DNA of 64,000 nt from Cucumis sativus (taxonomy: Eukaryota; Streptophyta; Magnoliopsida; Cucurbitales; Cucurbitaceae). Each line of letters begins with the position of its first letter. The stretch's first letter is position 1. A model generated the notes under the pieces. That model ran no database searches and had not been told where the DNA came from. It worked only from the letters and a program-made list of their open reading frames with translations. The stretch lies in NCBI RefSeq assembly GCF_000004075.3, contig NC_026659.2:1364001-1428000 (forward strand), written 5' to 3'. Made by a program: the position numbers and the translations under genes. Below are positions 47,951-59,630 of the stretch, piece by piece.

Positions 47951-48663
47951 CTGTGTTAAAGAGCAATTGTGTGATTCACCAGTGAGAAGAAAAAATGAAT
48001 AGATCAAACTAACGTTATTCTTAAAACATTTGTGTTTGATCTTAAAAAGAAAATTTTCTCACTCTTTCTGTAATCATTTTATTATTATTATGTATATTTT
48101 GAAAATATAGATTAAAATGAACCACGATTGTATGAAAACCAAATTATTTAACTAATACTAAAAGTAGAGAGACCATAAATTTGTATTTAAACCTAAAATT
48201 TATATTTTATATAAATTCTCACACGTCACATTCTCAAACTATGATTTATAAAAGTCTAAATACAAAGAAGTGTTGCGTTATCAAATCAAAATAAGCATAA
48301 CCAGCATTATTTAATTAATTTTTTAAATATATATATGTGAGGTAGTTAACATATTTTATAATGAAAGTAAAGATTGTCTCCAAAATAATCTTAAATAATG
48401 ATCAGGAACATTTGTCATATATATCAAATCTTTTAAATATGGTGATCAATCACAGTGTGTTGGTTCTAACAAGTTCATCAAATCATTGGCTTTGGGTGTT
48501 TTTGGAATAAATTTTGATCGTCAATAGTGCAAATTAAATACATGGAATTGTCAATGTCATATACATTTTAATTACAAATACAAATTCAATCACATTTGAA
48601 TTAGAAATGGTTACATATACAAGGCATTGTCATATAGTGTAAATCTTAAAAATACAAAGGCAA
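47951..48663. other. Spacer between decayed GH5 copies
   Basis: AT-rich DNA with no GH5 exon homology seen, although exons 1 and 2 of copy D would have been expected here. Confidence 0.55.
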
Positions 48664-50212
48664 TCATAATGTGTTGGTTCCAACGAGTTCAAACCATTGG
48701 CTTCAGGTGTCTTGGAGGCAATTTGGATCACCATTGGTGCAAATGCAAGAGTTGGTCACAACTTTTGAAGAGTTGGAACTATCAATTTGCAAACAAAGGC
48801 TCTTTCCACCTTGAGTGAAGGTGGCCAAATGAAGTTTAAAGGTTGAAATGGCACTCCAAACACTTTGTTGGCTTAAGGTATTAGTTGAAAGAGATGCCTC
48901 AAGGCCTTCCCCACTAGCCTTCAAGTATAAACCAGTACTTGGACATCTCAATTGGAGTGTCATCGTTGTTATGACTCCATCGAGTTGGGGTGGAGCAATT
49001 GGTGAGGAAAATTTCTTTGTTGTCATTTGAGACTTGGATGCATTGGCTACTTTGTGGATGATATATAACATATGAGAACGATGCATTGGAATTTGGATCT
49101 GCATATATATCATAAAAAGATGTTATACATAAATTCTTACTTGATATATATATTTATAGAGGTCATTGCATGTATTTGTAATAATCATTTATATAGTTAC
49201 CTTGCAACATGGTCTACAAGAGTTGAAGCTTTTGTACAAAGTTAGGGTTCTTAATTTGAGTCCAACTAGAGTCGAGCACTCCGAAACTTTCTCCAGGCTC
49301 TGCTTGACCTTCTCGAAAATAATAGCTACCTTGTCAAGCCCACAATGCCCAATCCAAATCTCTTTGTGCAAGATGGGTTGTGAAGCAACTCATGAATCAA
49401 TTTTCAGCATCGTTAACTTCTCTTTGATCATATACCCATATTCACTAACAAATAATGGAAACGGGTTTGGTCCTTGCATTACAAACCCAACATGGTCTAT
49501 AAATCCATTCATAATATTTGTACATATATTGTTCAATGGTTGTTTTACAAACTTGCTCTCGGAATCTCCACTGAAAGAATACAAGTGTACCTCGAAAACC
49601 AACTTATTGTCTAAGGTGCTAACATTCAAAGGCTTTTCCTTTAAGTATCGGAGATCATTATCATAATTTAGCCCTGAAACAATGACTAAAACTTCCGAAT
49701 TTATGTTATGAATCATGGTTACCCCTTGAGTTATATATTTGTTCCAATCATTTGCATTTTCCATAAAGCCTCGTATCTCATTTCGTAAACTCATTCCTAC
49801 CACCTAAACAACCATTGAAAAAAAAATGTTAATTAATGAAATATTATACAAGTTTTTAAAAGTTTGAGTTTAGTTTTAAGAATCTAAGAAAATCTCATGA
49901 TGTGAATTACATACCGTTGATTTGTTGCGAAAGCGTTGAGCAACCAAGCTAAGCCCTTGTAGCCATTCTTGAGGGTCAAAATTGTTGTTTCCAAAGAAGC
50001 CATTGCCATCGTCGAGAGAGCAACACCATCTTGGTTGGCTCATGTGATTGTCAACGATGACCATTAGACCACTTACCCCCAACACATCAACAACAGCTTC
50101 ATACGCTTCGACAATAGTTTTATTCAACACAAAAGGATTATATTGAGCCAATCCAACTTTTGCTTGTTTTAAATCAAGAAGATCAAAGTTTTCTTTTATT
50201 AATTTCTTCTTT
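48664..50212 (-). pseudogene. Decayed GH5-lectin gene (copy C)
   Basis: Recognisable pieces are an exon 1 remnant (about 50190-49915, with VDNHMSQPRWCCSLDDGNG), exon 2 (49803 to about 49200, with RNEIRG and VSEYGY, so both catalytic Glu are still present) and exon 3 (about 49100-48664, lectin domain with SYVIYHPQSSQC and a terminal QWFELVGTN). The same splice sites as copies A and B are conserved. The signal peptide and roughly the first 100 residues are missing, with no equivalent found upstream. Exons 2 and 3 carry several premature stops and at least one frameshift. It cannot encode the full enzyme and is best read as a pseudogene older than the A/B pair. It is more divergent from A and B than they are from each other. 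Confidence 0.85.
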
Positions 50213-52953
50213 ATAGATAAAATTTACAGCTTCTTTCGTCTCTCAAATTAGATTTTAAAATATTGACTTTGGTTGAAAGTGTCAATTTCTATATAATATT
50301 TCCTGCTATGTTTCTTTTGGCTTAATTTGTTCGATACAAACAATTGCATATTTAAATAAAATTATTGTTTGGGGAATAAATATATTATTTTATATTGGCA
50401 AATTCTTTTACCCACTCATCTATAAAATTATTTTTTCTAACTTCTTAGTTTTTTTTCTTTATATAAAATTAACGTCTCAAAGCTCAATCATAAGTTTGGA
50501 TTAAAGTTTTTATTCTTTTGAACAAAGTATTAAGTCGAAAGATTAGTGGACATATCTAATGAATACCTCAACTAGGTTAACATATTATTCACGCCCTTCT
50601 TCACATCTTCAAATTCAAGAATGATTTAAAATTGATTGAAGTTGTAATTTAATCAAAAATTAATTAATTTCTTTTGAATTAGAACATGTCTCACCTTAAT
50701 TACTTTTATGACATAAAAATCTCGATTTAAAGTTAAAAGACAATATAATAAGAATATATTTCTTAAATTCTAAGACAAAATACACATTAACCATATTACC
50801 ATAAATGAATTAAACTAATTAGTACAATTTAAACTTTTTAAGTAAATATTACCATAAAATGTATGTGTGACGTGTTTGTCAAACTTCAACACTTGGGCTT
50901 CGACTTGGTTCTTAAATAACTAATGTTGCAAAATAAGATGAATTTTTAAACAAAAATAAAAAGATATAATAATAACAAACAAACAACTCAAAAAAAATAT
51001 TTAGTATATGTATTAGATTTAGTAATCAATTAGGGTAAAATATTGATCATTTTAGAATTGATTTCTCGTTGATTAATATATAATATTTAGTTTAGTGTTA
51101 TATTCAAAGGACTCTTTCAAACATGAAAATGAACTTTCTTAATTACATGTAATGTAATGTGGTGTTTGTCCTTTTTAGTACTCAACTCTCCAACGCTATT
51201 TCAAATCTTTTTTTTAAAATTATTTGGATCTGCTTTTTTTCTATAAACAAATTATTAATTCCGTTTTTAATATATAGAACCTAAAAAATAAAAGATTAAG
51301 AAAAAGTTTAGAGTAATTATTTGAGAGTATAATAATCATTCCTTTTTTATATTATCAAATTAAAAAGATTTTTTGATAATAATCTTTTTTATATTATATT
51401 CTTTTATTTTAGAAAAACTAAAGGAAGATAGTTTTTATTTTTTTTTGTAAAATAATATGATTATTGAGTTATTCATGTAAAAATTGAAAATCTTAGTCAA
51501 TTCATAATCACAAAGATACTTTAAATTTGTTCAAAATTCACCCCATTTGAACACCTATTCAAGTACGAAAAAGAATTCATTAGTTTGAAGTATTCATCCC
51601 ACATTTTGAGACTTCCATCAAAAGAAAATTTTTCATTTCTGTAGGACAATACAAATATTCTAATAATTTAATTTTAATTTTTTTTATATACAAAAATTGA
51701 ATTTTAAATTTATAAACTTACGAGGCCGAATTCACATCAATAATAATAATTAAATTGAGACGGCTTTGTCTTTTTAATGGTAAAACACAATTCGACATGT
51801 AGTTTGGTTTATATATATATATCTTTAGTGAAGTCTATAATTTAATGTGCCCACTCATAGACTTAAATAAATGGTCACTTCGTCTATCATTCGTTTCTTC
51901 AAACAAAATTCTTCTTTCTTTTTTCTTTTTTTTGATAACTTTTGACTTGCTTTATATTTTAATATTTAAGAGAAAAATAGAGTATATGATTCATTTGGTT
52001 TTATTTAATTTATTGAACGACTAAATCAATAAAAAAAAAAAAAATTGATCTAAATTACAAACTCTTTTGATCGTTAGCACATGTTTTTACGTATAGAGAT
52101 TTATTTTTTATTCTATTTTTTATAACAATAACAATAATAATTATTATTATTATGCAATCAACAAGTTAGTATAATAAAACTCATCAAAGTTTCAAGTTTT
52201 CGTGTGATTATTTAAATTGATTTATTTATTTGATTAATCTCTAGTTTATAGTTAGTCAGGCTTTTGTTAAGATTTTTATTAAAATTAACATTTTGTTAGG
52301 TAAGGTTATATTAGTACTTGTCATATCAACACACAATTATTATCTTAATTGTTTTTTTGGTTTTATACTATTAAAACTCAAGCATATATCGTATATGTGT
52401 GTACACACCGCCAATGACTTCTTTATTTTATAATTCATACATTTTAATAAATAAATAAATAGTAAAGCCTTTATCAAGTCATATCCATAATTGTTTATTT
52501 CTTTTTCAAACTTCACTAAAGAAAACTCTAAATATCTTTATAATAATACTGTCAATCACAAAAGAATTGTTATTAAACAAATAGGTAGAGATAGAAAACA
52601 CATAACATTAGCTTCAACTCATCAATAAATTTTAATAGTCATAAAGCTTTGCTATTATTATTTGAAATAAGGAAATATTGTCCGAATAATTTCATAACTT
52701 TACAACGCAGTTTCATAAATTTTACTCAAAGAAAGAAATTAATATGATCCAGAAAATGAATATTAAGTCCTAATATTCTACTATAAAAAAGTTTAATAAT
52801 ATATACTGTTACATTAACATGACTATCTCACATATTCAAACTATACGTTTTCATATCTCAAAATCCTATAATGTAGATTTGTTAGTCACATTCTTCTTAA
52901 TTCTAAAAAATTTAGGTTGTTTGAACGAATTTCAATAGGATTTCACTTTTTCA
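50213..52953. other. Intergenic region, GH5 cluster to LEA_2 genes
   Basis: About 2.7 kb of very AT-rich DNA with no coding signal and no repeat of note beyond short A/T runs and ATT/TAA microsatellite-like patches near 52128-52155. Confidence 0.55.
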
Positions 52954-53734
52954 TTAAACAGAGATTCTTACACGTTGATCACAATCTTGTCCTTGAATCG
53001 TCTTGCTTTTTGAATTGTAAGTCAATGAACAGCTTATTTTCACCAAATAGTTTTTCTTGATGGAGCCAAGTATTTTCACTCTTCCAGGAATTTCCGTGTA
53101 GCTACTTATACTCAAAGATCCTGAATTCCAATCCTTTATCAAACTCGAAGCATCATCCATCTTCCAAGGTTCAATCTCTACCGTCACATTCATCCTTAGC
53201 GTGTCTTTCGCCTTAACCTCTCCTGGTGGTGTCTCGCCCTCGCCGATGACCTTGTCGTGGTAGTAAATCTCGATCGAAGCTTTCGAGTATTTGAACGACG
53301 CAACATTAGGGTTCCTCACCGAGACGCTAGCCACAACAATTATCCCACTATCTGAGAAATATGAAAGAAAATACGAGTTTAGAATGACTTTGAAGAGAAA
53401 TAATCGTTCATGTATAACCGTACTGGTCAATTTTGAGTACTTTTCGTTATTTCAAAAGAGTCATTGCAAACTTACTTGAACTCAAAGTGTCATTTGGGAA
53501 GGAGAGGGAATCAATTTTAATATCTGGGGTTTTGATATGGAAGACGGTGAAGCCGAGGACGATACCGATGACGGCAAGGATTAAGAGGAGAGCGGCGAAG
53601 CAGCCACAGCACATGATATATTTGTTTCTATGGAGGTGGAGCTTGGGATCAGGAGGAGGAAGAAAGATATGGTCGTCACTCCGGAGCTCGGCGGAGGCGG
53701 AAGCCAAGGGTTTGACCTGCTCTTTATCAGCCAT
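52954..53734 (-). CDS. LEA_2 / NHL (NDR1/HIN1-like) membrane protein, copy 1
   Basis: Two exons, 53734-53476 and 53351-52954, give 218 residues. A cytosolic N-terminus with a Pro-rich stretch (FLPPPDPKLH) precedes one membrane segment at about residues 42-65 (Cys-rich start YIMCCGC). Next come the family hallmark FHIKTPDIKI and a LEA_2 beta-sandwich domain with VRNPNVASFKYSKASIEIYY at about 100-120. The start at 53734 is chosen because the frame upstream has no other ATG near this context. Proteins of this type are single-pass plasma-membrane or ER proteins linked to stress and pathogen response; the molecular function of most is unknown. It differs from the two downstream paralogues in having an intron. 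Confidence 0.88.
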
Positions 53735-55304
53735 GGCTATGGTGAAATGACACCAAAAGAAGGGATATGTTGAGTATTTAATAGTCGTGGGATTTAATTT
53801 GATCATTTGGGAAGGAAGACTCCATTATCGTAATGCACAAGTCAGCCTAAGTTTTTTTTTTTCTCTCTCTCTATATCTTTCTAATATAAAAAGTCAGTCT
53901 GTTCTTTTAGTTATTATTTTTTTTTGTTTCACAAATACGTGTTGATTTGGGCAAAAGTTTGACTAAAGATTGGGTTCATCAACTTGGCCAAAGCCAGAAT
54001 GATATAAATAAATATAACAGAAGAAATTACTTTAGTATACCATAAAATTTCACACCCTATCCATTCATTCATGATCTTAGTATTTAAAAATTACATGGAA
54101 CCTATGAAATAAATTATTTAATAACTTTGTTAAACAATGAAGAAAAATAGTTGGTATTATGGTAGTATTAGATTATTTTCTTTAAAAATATACCATGAAA
54201 AAATTGAACGATTGTTATCGAAATCAATAATACAAAATTTGTGTTAATAGAGTTATGCATGAAGTTTCGTTTTTAAATTTCTTTTATGGGACAAGTGTGT
54301 TGAGCGTGTTAAAAGGGAACAAAAAGACAACATGCAGAAAAGAAGCAAAGATATTAAAGAGAATATTAGATCGTTAAATTAGAAAATAGCTTTTATGTAA
54401 ATCTACAGTACCCCAAGAAAAAAAAGAACGTATTTTCAAGAATCTAGAACAGAAAAAGATGTTTGTAAAACGAAAAGACTAAGTCAAAAGTGGAAATTTC
54501 TAGGGAGAAAATTTTCAAGATTTACTAATTGCATAATTAAGGATTGGAGTCCTTTAGATTACAAGTGGGAGTGAGAATTCTTAATAAGGTTATTATATTA
54601 TTTGGTAGTGACCGTTTGGTTGGCAAGTTATTTGGAAAGTTAGGGGATTTTGGAAAAAAAAAGTTAGGTAAAAGATATTGTTTGTTTTCTCGTACAATTT
54701 AATCGAAATGGGTGGAATTTTTTTTCAGTTGGTTTTTCAACTCACAACATTTCAAACATGTTTCCTCCGCAGGTTCTATCTCAAAACCAATTAATAATGA
54801 GATAAACGTAGCTCATCTATCTTATAAGAAACTATGGTTACAAAAAAATGCAAATAAATACTCTATACATATTGGCACATTAATTAGTGAAGAATTTCAT
54901 TCAAAATTTAAATATAAAGAATGATCACAAATACAATCGTTAGTTTCAAAATAATTAAACATATAACAACATTTAGAAAAATTATAAATATAGCAAAATT
55001 TGTCAAAATAACCGGCTAGCGACGGTATATATTCAATTTTGCATTATAATTAATTATTAAGTGGTTACCAGATGGGCCGGAGAGATTGCATTTATAAATG
55101 GGCTTTTATGTAGTGGGAACGAGAGGCCTGGCCCGGTTTCATTCTTCTATTCTTTGATATAAAAAGATATTGGAATGTTTCCATAATATAAAAATGAAAT
55201 AACCAAATTTAGTATATAAAAAAAAAAGAAGAAATAAATGGCATTAATCACAAAAGAAAACCGAAAATGTTGATGGAAAAGAAAAAGAAGATCCGGTAAT
55301 TGGT
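53735..55304. other. Spacer between LEA_2 copies 1 and 2
   Basis: About 1.6 kb of AT-rich DNA with no coding signal seen. It contains the upstream region of LEA_2 copy 1. Confidence 0.55.
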
Positions 55305-55919
55305 CTACAGGCAAGCCAGATTTTGGACGCCATGGGAGGTCAAATTCAAGCTCGTACTACATTTCAACACTGAAATCTTCTTCTCTTTAAACAATTTCAA
55401 TAAATCAATCTTTCCCTCGAACTCTGCGTTCCAACTCATATTCATCGTCTTCAACCTACCCAAATCATCGCTGAAATAATCCACATTAACAAACCTCCAA
55501 TTCGGTTTCACTTTTACATTAAACTCCCTTTTCTCAATACTCTTCGCATTTACACTCAATCTTTTCACCTCCCCGATTCCCACCACCACTCCATAGTAAA
55601 TCAACGTCACGTTCCCTACTCCCTCGTACTCAAACGCCCCGTAATTCGGATTCTCCATTGTCATTTCCCCAGTTAATGTCGCCTCCATGAATGGCGTCGG
55701 CGAGAAGCCGTATTGGAGATGTTTTACCGCGACGGAGGTTAATTTCACTGTTGGGGTTTTTACCCGGAGAACGACGAGGCCAAAGGTCAGAGCAGCGATG
55801 CAAGCGGTGGCAGCGGCGCCAAAGAGGCAAATGCAGAAGGTGTTTAGGCATTTTTTAATTGATTTGCGTCTTGATCGGTGTGCCGCCGTACGTTCGCCGG
55901 GAATTTTGTCGGCCGCCAT
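55305..55919 (-). CDS. LEA_2 / NHL membrane protein, copy 2 (intronless)
   Basis: A single exon of 204 residues. A basic N-terminus (HRSRRKSIKK) is followed by one membrane segment at about 27-51, the LRVKTPTVKL hallmark, and a LEA_2 domain with MENPNYGAFEYEGVGNVTLIY. Several potential N-glycosylation sites occur in the lumenal or extracellular part (for example NVT and NMS). Topology follows the NHL family: short cytosolic tail, one helix, extracellular beta-sandwich. It is on the same strand as copies 1 and 3, in a loose tandem array. Its base composition is distinctly less AT-rich than its flanks. Confidence 0.88.
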   Translation of the reverse strand: MAADKIPGERTAAHRSRRKSIKKCLNTFCICLFGAAATACIAALTFGLVVLRVKTPTVKLTSVAVKHLQYGFSPTPFMEATLTGEMTMENPNYGAFEYEGVGNVTLIYYGVVVGIGEVKRLSVNAKSIEKREFNVKVKPNWRFVNVDYFSDDLGRLKTMNMSWNAEFEGKIDLLKLFKEKKISVLKCSTSLNLTSHGVQNLACL

Positions 55920-57116
55920 GGGTTCGAGTCTCTGTTGGGGGCGTGAAAAAGGAATGGTTCTAAAGGAAGAAGTGAAATGGAATGGTAAATTTTGTGTTTT
56001 TAAATTTGGAATAAGAAAACGGTGGTTTCAATTTTTTTGTTTTGAAACGTTTTCTTTTGAGGTTTCAAAGCTAATTCCACATTTTTCCCCTCCTAAATGA
56101 TACGTCTTTAATGGGTTTTAATTGTGTTGAAAAATATGTTAAAAGTTTTGAGTGAATTTGGTGCTTTATTCTTTCTTCATTTTTAGATGGTTTGGCTCAC
56201 TCTCTCTTAGGCACAAAGTTCTAGACATCAAACCCCTTATTCGGTGTGGTTTATTGATTTTGTGTGTTTGGTGTCAAGTGATGGTTTCTTCTTTTTATTT
56301 ACTTCCTTGAAAATTTTGTTATTAGCATATCTTTGTGTCATCCTCTTCTCTTATGCACCCAAAAATGAATTAAAATTATAAACTATGTTTACAGCCTAAA
56401 TTCTATAATACTAATTAAAAAATTGATAAACAAAAGCAACTTGATTGTTAATTAATTAATCCGTTAATTAAGATAAATGAATTGGAATGAACTTGTAAAT
56501 ATAATTCAAATTTCCAACTCCTAGTTGCCTCTATGTGAAAAACAAAGTAAAAAGGAAAAAAAAAAAGAAAACCCAAGTGAAAATGAAGTTAATGCATTAC
56601 TTTTTTTTCTTTTTGTTAATAAATGATGCAATTAATTCTTGCAATTGAGCAAACAAGCAAGAAACTCTCCAATTCCTTCTGTTCATAGTTCATAAGTTAT
56701 CAAATACTCAATATAAACATTTATAGCCAATATTATATCCATCCAATATTATATCCATTGTACAAATTCTCCAGAAAACTAATAATATTTGTGTATATAT
56801 TTCAAAATTATGAAATATTTAAAATTAAAAAAATGTTGATCATGATCAAGCTAGTTTCAGCTCACTCAAACCTCGAGCTTGCGCTAAGAAAAGAAAAAAT
56901 AATGATCATATATTGAAGAACAAATTAGGAAAAGTGATATATATATATATATAAGTATATAGGTATAGGTATGAATGTTTACATCGTATTCAGAAAAAGG
57001 GAAGACGAAAAGGCAAAATAAATCAAAACAATAAACTAATTTCAAAATAAATAAATAAATAAATAAACTAATTAGGGTTCATGTATGGAGTTGATGGATT
57101 CCGATTGAGATCATCA
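55920..57116. other. Spacer between LEA_2 copies 2 and 3
   Basis: About 1.2 kb of AT-rich DNA with a TA run near 56939-56953 and ATAA repeats near 57045-57067. No gene is seen. Confidence 0.55.
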
Positions 57117-57746
57117 CTACTCACAAACCCAATTATGTTGAATTTGATGAGTATTCAAATCCAGATTCATCGAACAACTAATCTCCGACGAAACCCTCCG
57201 TCTAAAAATATGAATCAAACGAACTCTCCCTCTCAATTTCACAAAGCTACTAAAATTCAAAATCCCATTACTACCACTAACATTCTTCGCCGAACCTTCC
57301 ACGGTAACATTCATCCTCTTACTCCCTTTAGCCCCAGCTCTCCCACCCCCAGTACTTCTCTCCCCGAAGATCATTCCACCATACACAAGACCGACGGTGC
57401 CGTTGTCGAAATTGAAAGGACCGAAGTTGGAATTATCGACGGTGAATTCAGCGTTGAAGGAGAGATTAAGAGAATTAGGAGAAGAGGAATTAGTGTTGTT
57501 AGAGAGGGAGACTCTAGGGTTTGAAATGGAAGAGAGGCTGATGGAAGGGGAATTGACACGGAGGACGATGAGAGCGAAGATTAGAAGAGCAACGCTGAGG
57601 AAGACGAAAGTGGAGAAGATGTAGATGAAGCATTTGTTGGATCGTTCTTTACGGAGAATTTTGAAGGTAGCGAGTTGTTGTTCTTCGTTGGGTTTGTGGT
57701 GAGCTTGGTAGTGGGCTAATGGAAAGCTCTGGCTGTCTTCTCCCAT
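57117..57746 (-). CDS. LEA_2 / NHL membrane protein, copy 3 (intronless)
   Basis: A single exon of 209 residues. The start MGEDSQSFPLAHYQAHH is followed by a basic patch (LRKERSNK) and one membrane segment at about 39-62. The hallmark LRVNSPSISL and a LEA_2 domain with FTVDNSNFGPFNFDNGTVGLVY follow. Several N-x-S/T sites suggest glycosylation outside the cytosol. Of the three copies this one best fits my memory of the At1g64065 type, but I cannot confirm that. The leader just upstream is purine-rich (GAGAGA). Confidence 0.87.
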   Translation of the reverse strand: MGEDSQSFPLAHYQAHHKPNEEQQLATFKILRKERSNKCFIYIFSTFVFLSVALLIFALIVLRVNSPSISLSSISNPRVSLSNNTNSSSPNSLNLSFNAEFTVDNSNFGPFNFDNGTVGLVYGGMIFGERSTGGGRAGAKGSKRMNVTVEGSAKNVSGSNGILNFSSFVKLRGRVRLIHIFRRRVSSEISCSMNLDLNTHQIQHNWVCE

Positions 57747-59597
57747 GGCGGAGGAGAGAGAGAAGAAGAAGAAAATAAATTGGGTTTTTTTAGAGAGAAG
57801 AAGAGAAAGAGAGAGAATTTATAGGTGAAAGTGGAAGAAAGCGGTTAGTGAGTGAATTCGTGAGAAGCGGAGAGGTCAGTTTTGGAATGCGCCGGCGAAG
57901 CTCTGTTTTTTGTTTTTACATTTTCCGGTTAGTATTAATATTTTTAAAATATATAAATAAATTAAAAATTAAGAAAACAAACAAACAAAAAAAAATATAT
58001 ATATATATACCTTTTTTAGATGATGGGTATTTTTTATTTGCTCTAACGTGAAGAGTATTAGGAAATATTGTCTTATTTAGTTTCTACGTATATTTCCCTT
58101 ATTTGATTTCAGTTGTGTTTTGGGTATACCAAAAATGTTAGACGTGTTAATTTTATGGAAATAATCACACCTATGGTATATATTTAACATTTTGATAGTT
58201 TTGGTCCGTATTTTGATATTTTTTTTCTAAAAATGCTAAATTAAAATTTGATTTTTTTTTCAAAATTCATTATAACAATATGAAATAAAATAAACTAAAG
58301 TTTGAAGTAATTAAAAAAACCAAAACGAATATTATGAAAGTACAGATTCAAAATGAATCGAAATTAAAAATACAACATATACTAGTTAGTAGACATTAAA
58401 AAAAAATATCCTATTATTTCTAATTTGATCATATATTAATTTATTTTATAGAATCCGTTATTATATTAAAAAATTCAATTTTTTTTCATGTGAATAGTAT
58501 TTGTAAAAGTGTGTAAAGGTAATTATTAATAAATGGAGACAGTGGTACTAAAATAACTCGTTTTTAAGAAGGTAAAAGAAAAAAAAAGTAAAGATGAGTC
58601 CATGATGAATGAAATCATGTACTGCCATTTAATTATTTTATTTTCTAGTAAATGTTTTATGGTTTTTGCATTCATGGGAGGTGGTCAAAGATTTGTGTAT
58701 TGAGAGGAAAGTGGAGGAAAAAATGCAAAACTTGGATTCTTCTTCTCCTCTTCTTTCCTACTTCTTTTTTCTTAGTTTTTTTTTTTTTTTCATAACAATC
58801 ACATATTTTTAAACGATTCAAAACAATTAAGAAAAATATATCATCACTTTGGAAGTATTTTAATAAGTGATAGGAAAAATACATAAACTTAAAATTTGTA
58901 ACATTTGAAAACTTAACAATTCTTTTTCTTTTTAATGGGTTTTAAAAATATTGTCATTTCATAATTGTTATTATTTTAAAAAAGAGAAAATGTGTTTAAA
59001 AATAAAAGAAAAGGGAAACATGAAAATATCCTGAAGGAAACTTGTTCCCTTCAAATTCAACCTATCAAAATCTGGGTATTTATTAATACAAACTGTCTAC
59101 AGAAATTAAATCTAAAGCATTCAATTTTCTTGAATGCGATATATATATATGTATCTCATGAAACTTCTTCCACATTAATAACCTCCAATAATTTAAAACA
59201 CACCCCAAAGAAAATATCGTTCTCTTTTACAAAATAACCCAAATCGCTCTCCCCAGAATTTCCTCGTCGGAGACCGAGTAGCGGCGGCGGAGGAGGAGAT
59301 CGAACTGCCAGATCAACAGACGACGTGTCAGGCAAATGCCTTATGTAACGCCACGTAATGAGGCCAACTCATAAGCCACTTGGGCTGATTGAATTGACCT
59401 GTGAGTAAATGGCGAAAAGACGTCGTTTTGACCTTAAAAATATTGGGAACCCCTTTTTTTTCTTAAATCAGGAAAAATCAGGAAACACGGTTTTAAAAAT
59501 TAGACACGTTTTCTTGTAAAGTGCTTCGTCAATGAATGAATGTATTAATCACTTCCTTTTCTTCTTTTTAATTTCTTTTGTGAATAAACCACTTTTT

Positions 59598-59630
59598 CTA
59601 TTTATTTATTTATTTATTTATTTATTTATT
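59598..59630. repeat. (TTTA)8 microsatellite
   Basis: An uninterrupted TTTA tetranucleotide run. Confidence 0.9.

Noticed and set aside
49166-49666. 166-codon plus-strand open frame
   Set aside because: Antisense shadow of the decayed GH5 copy C, whose sense translation is clearly family-like.
55687-56100. 137-codon plus-strand open frame
   Set aside because: Antisense of LEA_2 copy 2 and its leader.
57081-57524. 147-codon plus-strand open frame
   Set aside because: Antisense of LEA_2 copy 3; no family features.
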